From positions 1,403,009 to 1,467,008 of the forward strand of contig CM075938.1 in assembly GCA_038030265.1 (NCBI GenBank): DNA of 64,000 nucleotides, written 5' to 3'. This DNA is from Corythucha ciliata (Eukaryota; Arthropoda; Insecta; Hemiptera; Tingidae). The notes under the pieces are model-generated. The model was not told the DNA's origin, did no database searches, and saw nothing but the letters and a program-made list of their open reading frames with translations. This document shows positions 1 through 11,072 of the stretch, in pieces (the stretch's first letter is position 1; each line of letters starts with the position of its first letter). The position numbers and the translations under genes are program-made.

Positions 1-212
1 AGGAGCCGCTTATCGTTCAAAAGTCGATTCCAGCAGGATGGATGGTTTATCAAGTCTATCACATTCACTCGAAGATATCACGAGCACGACTCTCCCTCCG
101 CTCTGGCCACTGTGCGCATGAGGTATTGTTTTCATTTATTGTGTGTACTGAGTAGGGTGTCTTATTTATACCCCGAGTAATAACACCTAATGGTAAGTTG
201 AAATTTGAACTG

Positions 213-483
213 AAGTTATCCTTTTTTTTATTTCTAATTTTAATTTTTGCGACCGTTCCTGTCGGCGTTTTTTGTCCTTTGGGCGACGTTTCGTTGGGGG
301 ATCCTCAACGTCCTCAGGCGTCTTTTTTTATTTAGCTTGCTTTTGTTTTTCTTTACATGTGGTTTCATATTTTCAATAAGCTAAATAAAATAAGGTGCCT
401 GAGGACGTTGAGGATCCCTCAACGAAACGTCGCCCAAAGGACAAAATCCGCCGTCAGGAACGGTCGCAAAAATTAAAAATCAT
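213..483. repeat. Foldback (inverted-repeat) element
   Basis: Two arms of roughly 100 bp face each other around a loop of about 40 bp. The left arm (about 231-338) contains TTTGCGACCGTTCCTG and GGATCCTCAACGTCCTCAGG. The right arm (about 378-480) carries the reverse complement of these in the same order, with a few substitutions. There is no coding potential. The structure fits a foldback or MITE-like element. I could not fix its ends or find a target duplication. The rest of 1-974 is AT-rich and holds nothing else I recognise. Confidence 0.75.
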
Positions 484-974
484 AAAATGAGGAAGTTTCA
501 CATTTTCCAAAAATATTTTTTTTCGATTAGGCGTATCAATCCTTCCACGTAAATAAATAAATGAAAATTTAAAACCCTCCAGAAATATTTTTCATTTCTT
601 AACAAAAGTTGGCATATTTGAAATTCCGCCGAAACGAACATTTTCCGCAACATAATATCCCTGGTATTCTCTGTCCTTTTCATGCCTCTAAATAGCTCAT
701 CTGTTTATCCTCCATTATTTTATTATTGACGAACTCTAGTAGAAAATAAGGCAAAAAATCACAACAAACCTCTCCCCTACAGCTACGTTACAGGCGAATT
801 TTTTTCGAAAGGCGCATATGACACAAACATGCTAGCTGGCGTGTTTGAAATGACCTAAATCTTCAAAAATCGCGTATTTATTAACTGCTGGATTATTTTA
901 CGAACGGATCACGATTTATGCTCTATTTTAGCATAAAAACATTAAAAAATAGATTTATGAATAAGTTCTGACCC

Positions 975-3656
975 ATGAAACTTCCTCATTATCCTATTTG
1001 TATAAAATATTTATGTTTTACTCTCTCCCCCCCCCCCCTGAAGGAAAACGCTCAAAAACAACGTACGATTGAGTCTTTCTTCCTGAAACCAAAGAAGAGG
1101 AGCCGCGATGACAACGAGGCACAGAGTTCAACAGATACAGAGACAGAACCCCAGTGCAGGGGTACGAAAAATACCAAATTGGACGACACAGGGAGCGAAC
1201 TACCTCCACAACCGGTTGCCCCAACGGTCTCTGGTGACACAACTAATTCACCCGAAGGACCCACCTTTCAAAACCCGATTTTCGAATCCCGCCATCCGAA
1301 CGATGTAGGTAATTATATTGGCAAAGAAATCGACGACCAAACGAAAACGGCGTTGATAACAAATCCCTGGTCACCCCCCGAAAATTACAATTGGCCTCAT
1401 TCCGAACGCGTAGTGTCAGGAAAGATTGTTAAAAACTACCTGAATCGGAAACACTTATTAGCTTACAAGGATTGGTTAGTTTACTCTGACGTGAAAAAAG
1501 GACTATTTTGCAAATTCTGCCCTTGGTTTACCAACCGAAACGAAGGGGGATATCAGAAAAATGTAGCGCTGAAAGCTTTAGTGACCGAGCCTCTAGTAAA
1601 TTTTAAAAAGCTTACGGGTAAGGATGGGCACTTGGAAACCCATTGTAATTTGCAATACCACAGAAACGCTGTGCAAGCGGGTAAGGATTTTTTGAAAACT
1701 ACTTCGAATCCCCGGTGTGACGTGAGGAATCTTGTGAATGATCAGCGTTTGACCCAGACGCAGGAAAACCGCGAGAGGCTTCGGCCAATAGTGGAAACCA
1801 TAATGCTGGCTGGAAGGCAAAATATTTCACTTCGGGGTCATCGCGACGATGGCCCTCTATTAACTGAAGGGCGATCCACTCTTAACGAAGGAAATTTTAG
1901 AGCTCTGCTGCGTTTTAGAGTAGAGGCTGGTGACGATAGGTTGAAGCGTCACCTACAGACTTCGTCATCCCGGGCTACTTACATAAGTAAAACCGTACAA
2001 AACGACCTAATAGATTGTTGTCGACTTGAAATTCAAAAAATAATAACGGAACGAGTAAATACTTCTGGATTTTTCTCCGTTATTTTTGACGAGACATCTG
2101 ATTTATCCTGGAAATCACAAATCAGTCTTGTGCTCCGCTACGTGCATTTCAACGATTTCGGTGCTGTTTCGGTGCGGGAAGATTTCATTACGTTTATTGA
2201 TGCTTTCGAAGCTTTACATCTTAAGTCGGTCCCTGAAGATTCCAACGACCACGATTCTGGAGAATCTGGGAGTGACAGTGAGGTTAGTGAAGAGGTTGAT
2301 AGCGTGATTCAGACCGGAACAGAACTTTCGCTAACTGGGAAAAAACTGGGTGAAATCGTCGTGGAACAAATAATTAGTTTAGGTCTGCCTCTTGACCAGT
2401 GTGTTGGCATTGGAACGGACGGCTGTTCTGTCATGCTATCTGACAATGGCGCTGTCAAAGAAATTCAAAAATCTGCAAAGAACGCTGTCATGACGCCTTG
2501 TTACAATCATAAGTTGAATAACAGTTTATCAAAGGCCAGTGGAATTTCGATTATCAGCAAAGCGGTCAGTGTCATGCGGGAAGTAACATCCTTCTTCTCG
2601 TTTCCCAAAAGATTCGTTGCTCTTCGCAGTTTTCTTGGCAAAAAACTCAGTCGTCTATGCGATACAAGGTGGGTTGAAAGACATGATGGCGTTCTGCAAT
2701 TCACCGTTCATCTTCCACAAATTGCCGAAGCACTGTCGAAAATAAGCGAATGGAAAGACAAGGCAACGTCAGGAAAGGCAATGGTCCTTTATTCTGCGAT
2801 CTGTGAATCACAATTTTTGGTCGGACTGTTTTGCTTGAGTGACGTTTTGGCCCTCACTCTCCCTCTAAGTGTTCTTCTTCAAAAGGAAGATATTGATCTG
2901 AATCAGGCATCTTCTGTCATTTTAGATTTGATCAAGTGCTTAGAACATCGTCGAGCCACTTGTGAAGATCATTTTCACGGGATTTTTGAGAGGATACAGG
3001 ACATGGCAAAGGAGCTGATGATTGAGCTTCGCATGCCCCGAACCTGCAGTCGTCAAGAGAGAAGGGAAAATCACCCAACTGATGGCTTAGAATCCTACTT
3101 TCGCGTTTCAGCTTATATTCCCCTACTGGATTCTGTTTGTAATGATCTTCGTCAACGGTTTCCGAAGGACGTGGTCGACGTTTTTGACTTACCGAAGATA
3201 CTTCCTAAAGCTTTGGTCAGCATCAGCCTTCCTGAGATGAAATTAATCATAAATAAACTCGTAGAAAAGTTCTCGCAGTTCTTTTCAGGAAATAAGGCTC
3301 TCGACCATATGAAATTCGAAGGTGAACTCATAAACCTCCAACAAAAATGGAAAGGTGAAATGGAGAAAGGCTGTTTATTGCCTGTGTCAGCTCTAGAAGC
3401 CTTTTTGAGCATTGACAAAGAGATGTACCCAATAACTTCCACCCTCCTACGCATACTCATTACTTTACCAGTCAGTAACGCAAGCTCCGAGAGATCCTTC
3501 TCGTCACTTCGACGCATCAAAACGTGGCTACGGTCAACGATGGAAAAAAGACTGATTGGACTCGCGCTCCTCCACGTTCACTACGACATAACTTTGGATC
3601 CAGATCAAGTGATCGATCGCTACGCAAAATCCGGAAAACGCAGAATGGTGCTCTAA
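975..3656 (+). CDS. hAT-superfamily transposase (ZMYM1-like, DUF4371 type)
   Basis: An uninterrupted 893-codon frame encoding an RNase-H-fold cut-and-paste transposase of the hAT superfamily. It would act in the nucleus, binding the element ends. Visible parts: the QRTIESFF motif near residues 30-36; a TTF-like zinc-binding region at about 128-235 with C179, C182, H223 and H229; the catalytic core with FDETSD (D372), GTDG (D482) and the CYNH motif at 509-512; a very acidic stretch at about 418-442; and the hAT C-terminal dimerisation block from about 829 (NASSERSFSSLRR). The length suits the family. The first ~22 codons (rich in L/P, running into a C-tract before codon 23) look non-coding; the true start may lie in a lost or spliced 5' exon, with a possible acceptor just after the C-tract near 1040. 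It ends 253 bp before the element's 3' terminus. No frameshift or stop is present, unlike every other element here, which suggests recent insertion or selection. Family assignment is firm; activity is inference. Confidence 0.93.
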   Translation: MKLPHYPICIKYLCFTLSPPPLKENAQKQRTIESFFLKPKKRSRDDNEAQSSTDTETEPQCRGTKNTKLDDTGSELPPQPVAPTVSGDTTNSPEGPTFQNPIFESRHPNDVGNYIGKEIDDQTKTALITNPWSPPENYNWPHSERVVSGKIVKNYLNRKHLLAYKDWLVYSDVKKGLFCKFCPWFTNRNEGGYQKNVALKALVTEPLVNFKKLTGKDGHLETHCNLQYHRNAVQAGKDFLKTTSNPRCDVRNLVNDQRLTQTQENRERLRPIVETIMLAGRQNISLRGHRDDGPLLTEGRSTLNEGNFRALLRFRVEAGDDRLKRHLQTSSSRATYISKTVQNDLIDCCRLEIQKIITERVNTSGFFSVIFDETSDLSWKSQISLVLRYVHFNDFGAVSVREDFITFIDAFEALHLKSVPEDSNDHDSGESGSDSEVSEEVDSVIQTGTELSLTGKKLGEIVVEQIISLGLPLDQCVGIGTDGCSVMLSDNGAVKEIQKSAKNAVMTPCYNHKLNNSLSKASGISIISKAVSVMREVTSFFSFPKRFVALRSFLGKKLSRLCDTRWVERHDGVLQFTVHLPQIAEALSKISEWKDKATSGKAMVLYSAICESQFLVGLFCLSDVLALTLPLSVLLQKEDIDLNQASSVILDLIKCLEHRRATCEDHFHGIFERIQDMAKELMIELRMPRTCSRQERRENHPTDGLESYFRVSAYIPLLDSVCNDLRQRFPKDVVDVFDLPKILPKALVSISLPEMKLIINKLVEKFSQFFSGNKALDHMKFEGELINLQQKWKGEMEKGCLLPVSALEAFLSIDKEMYPITSTLLRILITLPVSNASSERSFSSLRRIKTWLRSTMEKRLIGLALLHVHYDITLDPDQVIDRYAKSGKRRMVL

Positions 3657-3895
3657 AAACTTCTCGTCTAGTCTCATTGTTCCAGTCTATTTTTTCACCT
3701 TTTAATATAGATTCGCTTTTGTTCCTTTTTTTGTATTTATTTATGAAGGGGCGAAGTTTGGGATGACTGGAAAGAGGACCTGGGGACGAGGGAACTCGTC
3801 TGCCACCCCCCCCCCCTCTCGTAACCATTCCAAGTCCTCTCTCATCCTGATACAGTTAATTTCAAAATTCCGTGTCCCCCCCCAAAAATGTTCTC

Positions 3896-3909
3896 TGGAT
3901 CCGCCCCTG
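3896..3909. repeat. 3' terminal inverted repeat of the hAT element
   Basis: The sequence TGGATCCGCCCCTG ends at 3909. Read on the opposite strand it starts CAGGGGCGGATCCA, a typical hAT terminus, followed inward by G- and C-tracts. Right beyond it (from 3910) gypsy pol coding sequence resumes in mid-domain, so this is the outer boundary. I could not find the matching 5' terminus upstream of 975, nor an 8 bp target duplication of GTAACCGC. Confidence 0.7.
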
Positions 3910-5788
3910 GTAACCGCAGCCCCACTCAATGATTTAAAAAAGAAAAACACTCCTTTTGTTTGGAGCACAGAATGTGAGAAAGCCTGGAGCACCCTCCGAA
4001 AGAAAATTACCAGCCCCCCCTGTCCTTTCGCTCCCGGATTTCACCCGCCCCTTTGAATTATACACCGATGCGAGCAAACTAGGAGCTGCAGCGGTTTTAG
4101 TCCAACGCCTCCCCAATGACCAGCCCCAACCAATCGCGTATGCGAGTAAAAAATTTACTCAGCGTGAACAGAAGTATTCCACCTACGAACAGGAACTTCT
4201 GGCAGTACAATATGGCGTACAGAAATTTCGACTGTACTTAGAAGATCGCCATTTTCACCTGTACACAGATAACTCCGCCATTACCTTTATGACTTCAATG
4301 GCCGAAAAGAATCCCCGCATACTACGTACCATGCTAAAACTTATACAATTCCGCTACACCCCTCACCATTTACCCGGCAAACAAAACTCTTTAGCTGATT
4401 ACTTAAGCCGAAATCCCACAGAACCCCCTCATGAACCCGATCAACAAGACCTCCTTTTTATTAGCAGCCCCGAAAGCTACGGACAAAATTTTACCATCCT
4501 TGGTCAATTCCCCCCAATATTTACTGAAATTTTTGATCACCAAACCAGAGACCCTAAGCTTGCTAAAATAATTCAAGAAATAAAACAAAAGAACCATACT
4601 GGCCCGTATTCTATACAACATAATAAATTAGTATTCCAGCAACGACCCTCCAGTACTCCCAAAGTAGTCCTCCCCAGAAACCTATATGACATGGTTTTCC
4701 AATATTACCACGAATCAGACTACGGTTGCCATCTTGGTACAGCCAAGACCATATCAGCAATAACGACCCTTTTTCATTGCCCCCAAATTCATTCGTTTAT
4801 TAAAAACAAAATTGCCCAATGTTTAACCTGCCAGAGAGCCAAGGTCCCTCAAACCAAACCCCCAGGGCATTTATCCTCCACTATTCCCACATTTCCAATG
4901 GAAAAAATCTTCATTGACCTGGCCGGACCCCTTCCCACAACCCGCAACGGCAATCAATACTTTTTCGTCGCCGTCGACGCCTTTACCAAGTATACATTCA
5001 TAATCCCAATACCGAATGCGACTACAGCAACTATTATCTCTGTACTAACAACACAAATTTTCCCCCATTTCGGATACCCCACCATTATCTGCTCAGACAG
5101 GGCAAGCATTTTCCGATCAAGTGCATACAAACAATTCCTGTTTAACAAAGGTATCAAACCACTCTACCTGATTCGTCACTACCCCAATCCGTCCCTTGCC
5201 GAACGCCAAATTCGTACAATCAAACCTATTCTTATTGCCTACCACTCCACGGACCAAACCTCCTGGGATACCAAATTAGCCTCCATCCAACTAACTTTAA
5301 ATTCTGCAATTCACTCTGCTACCGGTTTCAGCCCCGCTCATTTATTCATAGGACGGCAACCCTTTACTCCCCTCAATATCAAATGGAACATACCAACCCA
5401 ATATCCTTCCTCAAATCCCTCAACGACTCACGATAATCTAAGTAAGGCTTATAAAGCACTGGTACAGTCCCATCATCGAATTGCTCGCAATTATAACCGT
5501 CATCACAGAAAAGTACAATTTCAAATCGGTGACACTGTCCTCCTAAAGGAATATATCCTGTCCCAAAAAAGCAAGAAAATTGCCAAAAAATTGAGTTTCA
5601 AATATTCTACACCCTATAAAATAACAAAAGTAAACTCTCCGGTTTCATACTTACTTCAATCACTTGAAAACCCTCGTGATATAAAACTCGCCCATGTGTC
5701 ACAAATTAAACCCTACCAATCAAACACCACTCCCCAAACCTCGCAAACTTCTGTCAATCGTCCATCCAACCGGGTCCGAAACGGTTGA
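3910..5788 (+). pseudogene. pol: Ty3/gypsy pol fragment: RNase H and integrase
   Basis: This is the 3' half of a gypsy-type pol. Coding starts at 3910, directly at the hAT end, with the RT-RNase H connection (AAPLNDLKKK). At about 4013-4020 a run of seven C shifts the frame; reading continues in the 610-codon frame that opens at 3956. In that frame the RNase H domain spans about residues 25-155 (TDAS D38, E78, TDNS D105). The integrase zinc finger has H252, H259, C289 and C292. The integrase core has D321, D381 and E416, a DD35E spacing, with the C-terminal part running to residue 610. Gag, protease and the RT palm are absent, so the copy is 5' truncated, probably by the hAT insertion plus deletion. 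There is no env. The integrase triad is intact. A single extra C is the only coding break I found, so decay is slight apart from the truncation. Confidence 0.9.
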
Positions 5789-8100
5789 ATCACGTACCTG
5801 AAAGATGCAGGCCCTCAAGGTACATGACTGGACGTTAAACATAAAATCATGCGGACTATGGGCTGCTAGTCCTCGCGGTCGCGTATCGGTCAACACCAAC
5901 CCGTCAGCGTCAAGCTGAATTTCCTTCGCTTAGCCGCACAAACGACGACCCAGACCTACAATTGGCTCCCACTCACAGCCAAGGATACCCAACAACCATG
6001 GACCATGGATATGTCAATCCAGCCACGTTCGATGTCTACCACCACCGAAGGCAATCCACGGTCCTCGCCAATATCCCCAAATGACCACCTCACAACACAC
6101 CGTGGGCGGAGTCTGATTCCACAACACGGTCAATTGGGTTGAGGCACTACTGTCAATACGATTCCGTTGACGCCTCCGCATTCTTCACCCCATGGACCAC
6201 TCCAGGAACGGACCTAAGACTTCTTTTTAAAAAAATGCAACAGCATTTTTTTCCTGCTACCGAGGGTGACTGTGACGATTTTCGTCACATCAACGCGCCA
6301 GAGTGCAGTATAATATTCAATACAATGTAAATACCCCTTCCAGTTCAAAATTACCTCCTCCCATTGTTCGAACCCCAGTGCCACTCTTTCCTATTTTCTA
6401 ATATGTTATGATTCATTAGCCATTCCCGCGTTAAAGATTCCCCGTGGAAACCCCCACCGCTAGGGCCGACGTTGAGCGAACAGAGGCCCTGATTCGCTGA
6501 ATGATCCGCAATATTAGCGGAAGTGGGGTGGAAACAAATTATGGGGAAAGGAAAATACCGAAAAAGGGGAAGCCCCCCTCCCTTTTTACAAGAGAAATGT
6601 GCCGCGAGAGAGCGGCGAAAAAGAGCGGAGAGAAGTTGGCTATCCTAGAAGACCATCCCGAACCTTTTCACCCTAAAAAGATTATTCCCGTCGGCACTGG
6701 TGAGTTATTGAACTTATTGACCCCAAACCTAATCCTCGTCCGAAGTCGTACCCCCCCCCCCATGCAATTGTGAATAATTCTGTATTTAACGTAATTTAAG
6801 ATGTTTTTAATATACTTTTAATGTTTTCCTTCTATTCGTTAGTGCTAGCATTTCTTTAGATTAGTGAGTCCATCCCGTGTCCTCTCCAAATCTCCCTAAT
6901 AATCCCCTGGGTCATCTCATACTTAAAACTATCAATTTTGCCCCAGGAACTGACAATTTTAACTTGAAAGCTCAATTTTCTCCTTCTTAACAAAAGATCT
7001 CATGGCTTTATTTCGAGGATACATGACATATGCACTGAGCTCTGCAATGCAATCTGAGGGCGTTTATCCCCCATAAGCACTATTTATTTCGCGTGGCTGC
7101 GATCCGTCCTAGTCAGCCCAACCCGTTATACACAAAAAATTACTTACGAACGTCGATTGTTGATACCCAGTTTTTTTGTTTTTTAAACTTACTTAACGTC
7201 CAATATTGTGTAGTTGGTGGCTCCGTTGACTGTTATGTTGCTGAATTGAGCTCGGACTCTGACTGCACCCTGGCCGTTGTCCATGGTCATTTTATTTATT
7301 CTGAGTGGCTCGATTGACGCTAATTTTATCTCTGGTATTCCTGTAATCAATAGGCTAAAGCTTATAAAAGGATTCATTTTATGTTTATTGAACTATATTT
7401 AATCCTCGCCATCTAGAAGCGACTTTTACCATCCCTGCAAACTACCTTGAATTGATTCTGGTCCCATTGGTTAAATACTGACATAAATACTGAAAAAAGT
7501 GTGCAATAATCTCTTAATTTTGAGTAAATTCTATGATTAGTAATAAGATTGACGATTACTTTTATATTAATAATGATTAGTACGACAAATTCAACCCCCT
7601 AAAATGATGAATTCGTGGTGTAAAACTACTTTGATTGTCGTATAGCGGTGGAGGTCCTAACGTGAGGCTCAGCAAATAATGCCTGATGGAAAACTTGCCG
7701 CCAAATCACCACAAAATGTGGTAAAATTATGTTGTTTGTTGTACCTAGTTGTGGTTGTTGATGTTTTTTTGTTCTATAGAATCAGGAACAGGATAAAAAT
7801 TTTGTGAACGTTAAACTTTCCGCTCGGGCTTTTGTTTAATTTACACTCTAATAATGGCGAGAGAGGCTTTATGTGTGAAAGTACAGTTCATTTTTTATGG
7901 TCTGAGAGCTGTACTAGGAGGCCTACAGAGCAAAAGAAAAGAGGCTTGAACCCTCAATATCGGGTGGAACGTTGGCATCAGGCATTTGCTTTTCGTTCAA
8001 TGCTTAAATTCACCCCCCCTCCCCCCCACCACACACACCCACTATTTAAATACAAATTTTGAAATAATGCCGTACGAAAAAAAAATTAAAGAACGTTACC
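5789..8100. other. Non-coding stretch after gypsy pol
   Basis: No gene recognised. The first kilobase probably holds the gypsy 3' untranslated region and perhaps its LTR, but with no second copy the LTR cannot be delimited. A 90-codon frame at 6501-6773 is rich in K/P and ends beside a C-tract; it has no recognisable domain and I do not call it. The rest is AT-rich, with a C-rich low-complexity run near 8010-8040. Confidence 0.6.
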
Positions 8101-8289
8101 TTTGGAGAGATAAGGCCTAAGATGGTCAAATGCAAGCCGTATACAATTATTTAAATCTGGGTCTCGTTTACTGCACGGCCTGAGGAAATCAGCTGCAACA
8201 AAAAATGTAATAAAAATTAAGTACCTGCCTACTCTAATTAATAACAATAATACAAAAATATAATATTACTAACTTCAAAACTGTTAAGC

Positions 8290-8540
8290 ATGAGTGAAAA
8301 CCAAAGCTCAATTCGGTCTTGAAAGAGCCAATAACCCTCGAAATTTATTAATGAACGTGCGAAAATCCGTAAATTTAAAGATTGAAGGAGCTGCTAATTA
8401 TTGAAAATCTGCTAAAATGGAAAAGAAAGATCCAAAAACTGTGAATTTGGTTTTTGAATCCGCCTAACCTTCACGAAAGACTCTAATTTAATAGATTTGG
8501 TTTGTCCAGGAACCCAAAGACGATAAACCATGACCCGAAC
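8290..8540. repeat. Short degenerate array (family D-like)
   Basis: Loose repetition of units such as GAAAGAGCCAATAACCC and CGAAATTTATT, resembling the ~33 bp units seen at 38860-39440. Strongly diverged and no coding potential. Confidence 0.4.
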
Positions 8541-8559
8541 GCGGCGCGTTGGAAAAGCA

Positions 8560-9120
8560 TCATCTGGTTCGCTCAATAACAGCTGAAGTTTAGAAAAAAA
8601 CGCTGTAATATGCCGTTCTTAGAGCAAGTACGCGGCTAAAATTGAGAAAAAGCGCTAATTCACGGCTAAAAATGAAGAGATAAAACGCTCTTTCGCAGCT
8701 AAATCAAGTAGAAGTAATAATTCGAGGAAATTCACTGCTATAAAATTGAGAAAAACGTATCACTATAGCGGGTAAAATTCAGAAGACATCAATTCGCGGT
8801 TTTATGGAGGCAACTTCGTTGCTAAAATTGAGTGAAAGCGCTCATTCATGGCAAAAATCGCTGGTTTGCGACTAAATAGTGAGAACAAGCACTGATTCGC
8901 GGGTTTAAGTTAAGGAAAAATGTTAATGCTCACTTAAAATTATGAGAGAATGCGCTAATTCACAGCTAAAATCGAGTGATCTGAAAGCAACTTTGAAGCT
9001 AAAATGATAAAAAAGCGCTAATTCATGGCTAAAATTATTGAGAAAATTAGTTAATTCGTGGCAAAATTGAGAAAAATGCTAATTTGAGGTAAAAATCGAG
9101 GAAAAACGCTAACTCTCAGC
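8560..9120 (-). repeat. Degenerate ~30 bp tandem array, family A, reverse orientation
   Basis: About twenty diverged units of the type GGCTAAAATTGAGAAAAA followed by CGCTAATTCA. Spacing is about 25-35 bp and copies differ by many substitutions and small indels. This is the reverse complement of the unit in the next array, so orientation flips at about 9120-9190, where a sequence resembling a transposon end (CTGGCGGACCTATAC) sits. Confidence 0.75.
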
Positions 9121-9229
9121 ACTGGCGGACCTATACAAATCGGGGCCCAAGAGGCTACACTATGGCTGTTACCTTATTTCAACCACGGGATTGTCATTAT
9201 TTCTACTCACTGTTGGCCAATTAGCGCTT

Positions 9230-10550
9230 AACGATCAGTTGAAGCCGAAAAAATTGGTGAATTTCTCTATTTTAGCCGCGAATGAACGCTTTTCTCCAGT
9301 TTGGCCGAATGCAACATTTTTCTCAATGTCAGACGCAAAGGTAGCGTTTTGTTATCTCGTGAAAAAAGGGATTCTTCTAAATTTTAGCAACGGATTGGCG
9401 TTTTTATGGAGAGATAGCGAGAGCGGCGTTTCAGCAGTGAATTAGCACTTTTTCTCAATTCGAGCTGAAAATTAGCGCGCTCATATCCACAGTTTTAGCC
9501 GTGAATTTGCATGGGTTTTTCACCTATATCCATATTTTTACCATGAATTGGCGCTTTTCCTCAGTTTTGAGGCATATAGGTAGGTACTTCAATTTAAACA
9601 CAAATTAATTTTGTTTTATTATAGCCGTAAATTAGCGCTTTTCCTCAATTTTAGCAGCAGAACCGAGTTTTTATCCCGTGAATTAGTGGGTTTACTCAAT
9701 TTCTAGCTGCGAATTAGCACGTTTTCTCAATTTGAGCTAATAAATAAGCGTTTTTCTTAATTTTGTTGCGTTAATTAGTGATTTTCCTAAATTATAGCAA
9801 CAAATTTGCAGGTTTTTTAAAAACATTTTAGCCCTGCATTAACAATTTCTTATCACTCTAAGCTACTAAGTGCTTTAGCTCAGTTTTAGCTGTGAATTAG
9901 CGGGTTTTTTCTCCTATAGAAACGAATTGGCGCTTTTGTTTTCAATTTTTGCTACAAATAAATAACGACCTTCAGAAGCCGAGAATTGGATTATTTTCAA
10001 TTTTAGATAATTACTGAAAATTGTCTTTATTTCAGCCGCGAATTAGCCCTTTTCTCCATTTTAGCAGGAGATTAGCTCTTTTATCAATTTGAAATGAAAA
10101 CTATCGTATTTATTGGCGTTTTTGTCCTCAATTTTTAGCGGCGAATTGGCAATTTTTCTCGATCCCAGCTGAAATTTAGGGGTTTTCTTTATTTTAGACG
10201 CAATAATTAGTGCTTTTATCATTATTAGCCGTGAATTATTGGCGTTTTTTTTACATTTCGGGCCCGCATTGTTTTATTTTGTTTTTGGAATGTTTTATTT
10301 TGTTATGAATTAGCAATTTTTCTTGTTTCAGTTTTAGCCTCAAAATATCCTTCAGATGCTCAATTTTATTCGCGAATAAATGATTTTTTCACGCTTGTAT
10401 AGCCATGATATAGCGCATTTTCCTAATTTTAGTTACTGGCTTGGCCTAAAAACCGCATTTTAGCTTCTTTTTTTTTCATGCTGTAAAATTGCCTCTATAC
10501 ACAACGAACTAGCGATTTTTTTCTAAATTATGGTCATTTTTTCCCCAATG
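9230..10550 (+). repeat. Degenerate ~30 bp tandem array, family A, forward orientation
   Basis: Some forty diverged units of the form GAATTAGCG-N-TTTT-CTCAATTTTAGCCG. The 84-codon frame at 9191-9445 lies within it and is an artefact of the repeat. At 10580-10603 the sequence ATCTACGGACCACCATAG resembles, inverted, the end-like sequence at about 9121, so this array may be a separate inserted element of about 1.5 kb. No target duplication was found. Confidence 0.75.
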
Positions 10551-10579
10551 TGTCCGACAATTAATTGAATAATTGAGCT

Positions 10580-10790
10580 TGGATGACCCTATCTACGGAC
10601 CACCATAGTCACAAACTTGAATTCGAGGAGTGGGGGGGGGCTGAAAATAAAGAAAGTAATTTACTTGTTCGAGTTCCGAAAAAAAAATTTCTCCCCAGGT
10701 GGGATTCGAACCCACGACCTTCTAGTATCGCGCCAGGTGCTCCAACCAACTGAGCTTTTCCCGGGAGTCACGTAAAGAGCAAAGAGGAGA
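10580..10790 (-). mobile_element. tRNA-derived SINE, copy 1
   Basis: On the minus strand, 10766-10693 reads as a tRNA-like head: an A box (AGCTCAGTTGG), an anticodon-like stem, and a B box with GGGTTCGAATCCC. Downstream on the minus strand (left in the window) is a body that includes GAATTCGAGG and GGCTGAAAATAAA on the plus strand. The same head and body occur at 17090-17434, so this is a repeated SINE and not a functional tRNA gene. The right edge is uncertain. Confidence 0.75.
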
Positions 10791-11072
10791 GGGTCCTCGA
10801 ACTTTTTGTCCCAAATTGTCCAAATTTCGAGTTGTCAACCCTATCTTAACACAAATCTCGCCCATTGGGCTCTCTAAAAAAAAAAAAAAAATCAATATTG
10901 CTGATTTAGCCCTTTCTACACCCAAATTTTGCTGCTTTGAAACTCACAGAACCCAATTTCCCGGGATTTTGTTCAATAAAAGCGTCAGGGCACGAACCTT
11001 TCAAACCCTATGGATTCCGGACTCAATGAACCCTATTTGGGTGGTTTCGCAGGATTGGACTTCCTATAAAGC

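Noticed and set aside
968..992. Inverted match between GAAACTTCCTCATT here and AATGAGGAAGTTTC at 487-500 as possible hAT subterminal repeats
   Set aside because: Only 14 bp, and not at a plausible element end.
6501..6773. A 90-codon frame after the gypsy pol
   Set aside because: No domain, biased composition, ends beside a C-tract.
8560..10550. Evenly spaced ~30 bp repeats that look at first like a CRISPR array
   Set aside because: Units are contiguous and diverged, with no unique spacers, no leader and no cas genes, in eukaryotic DNA.
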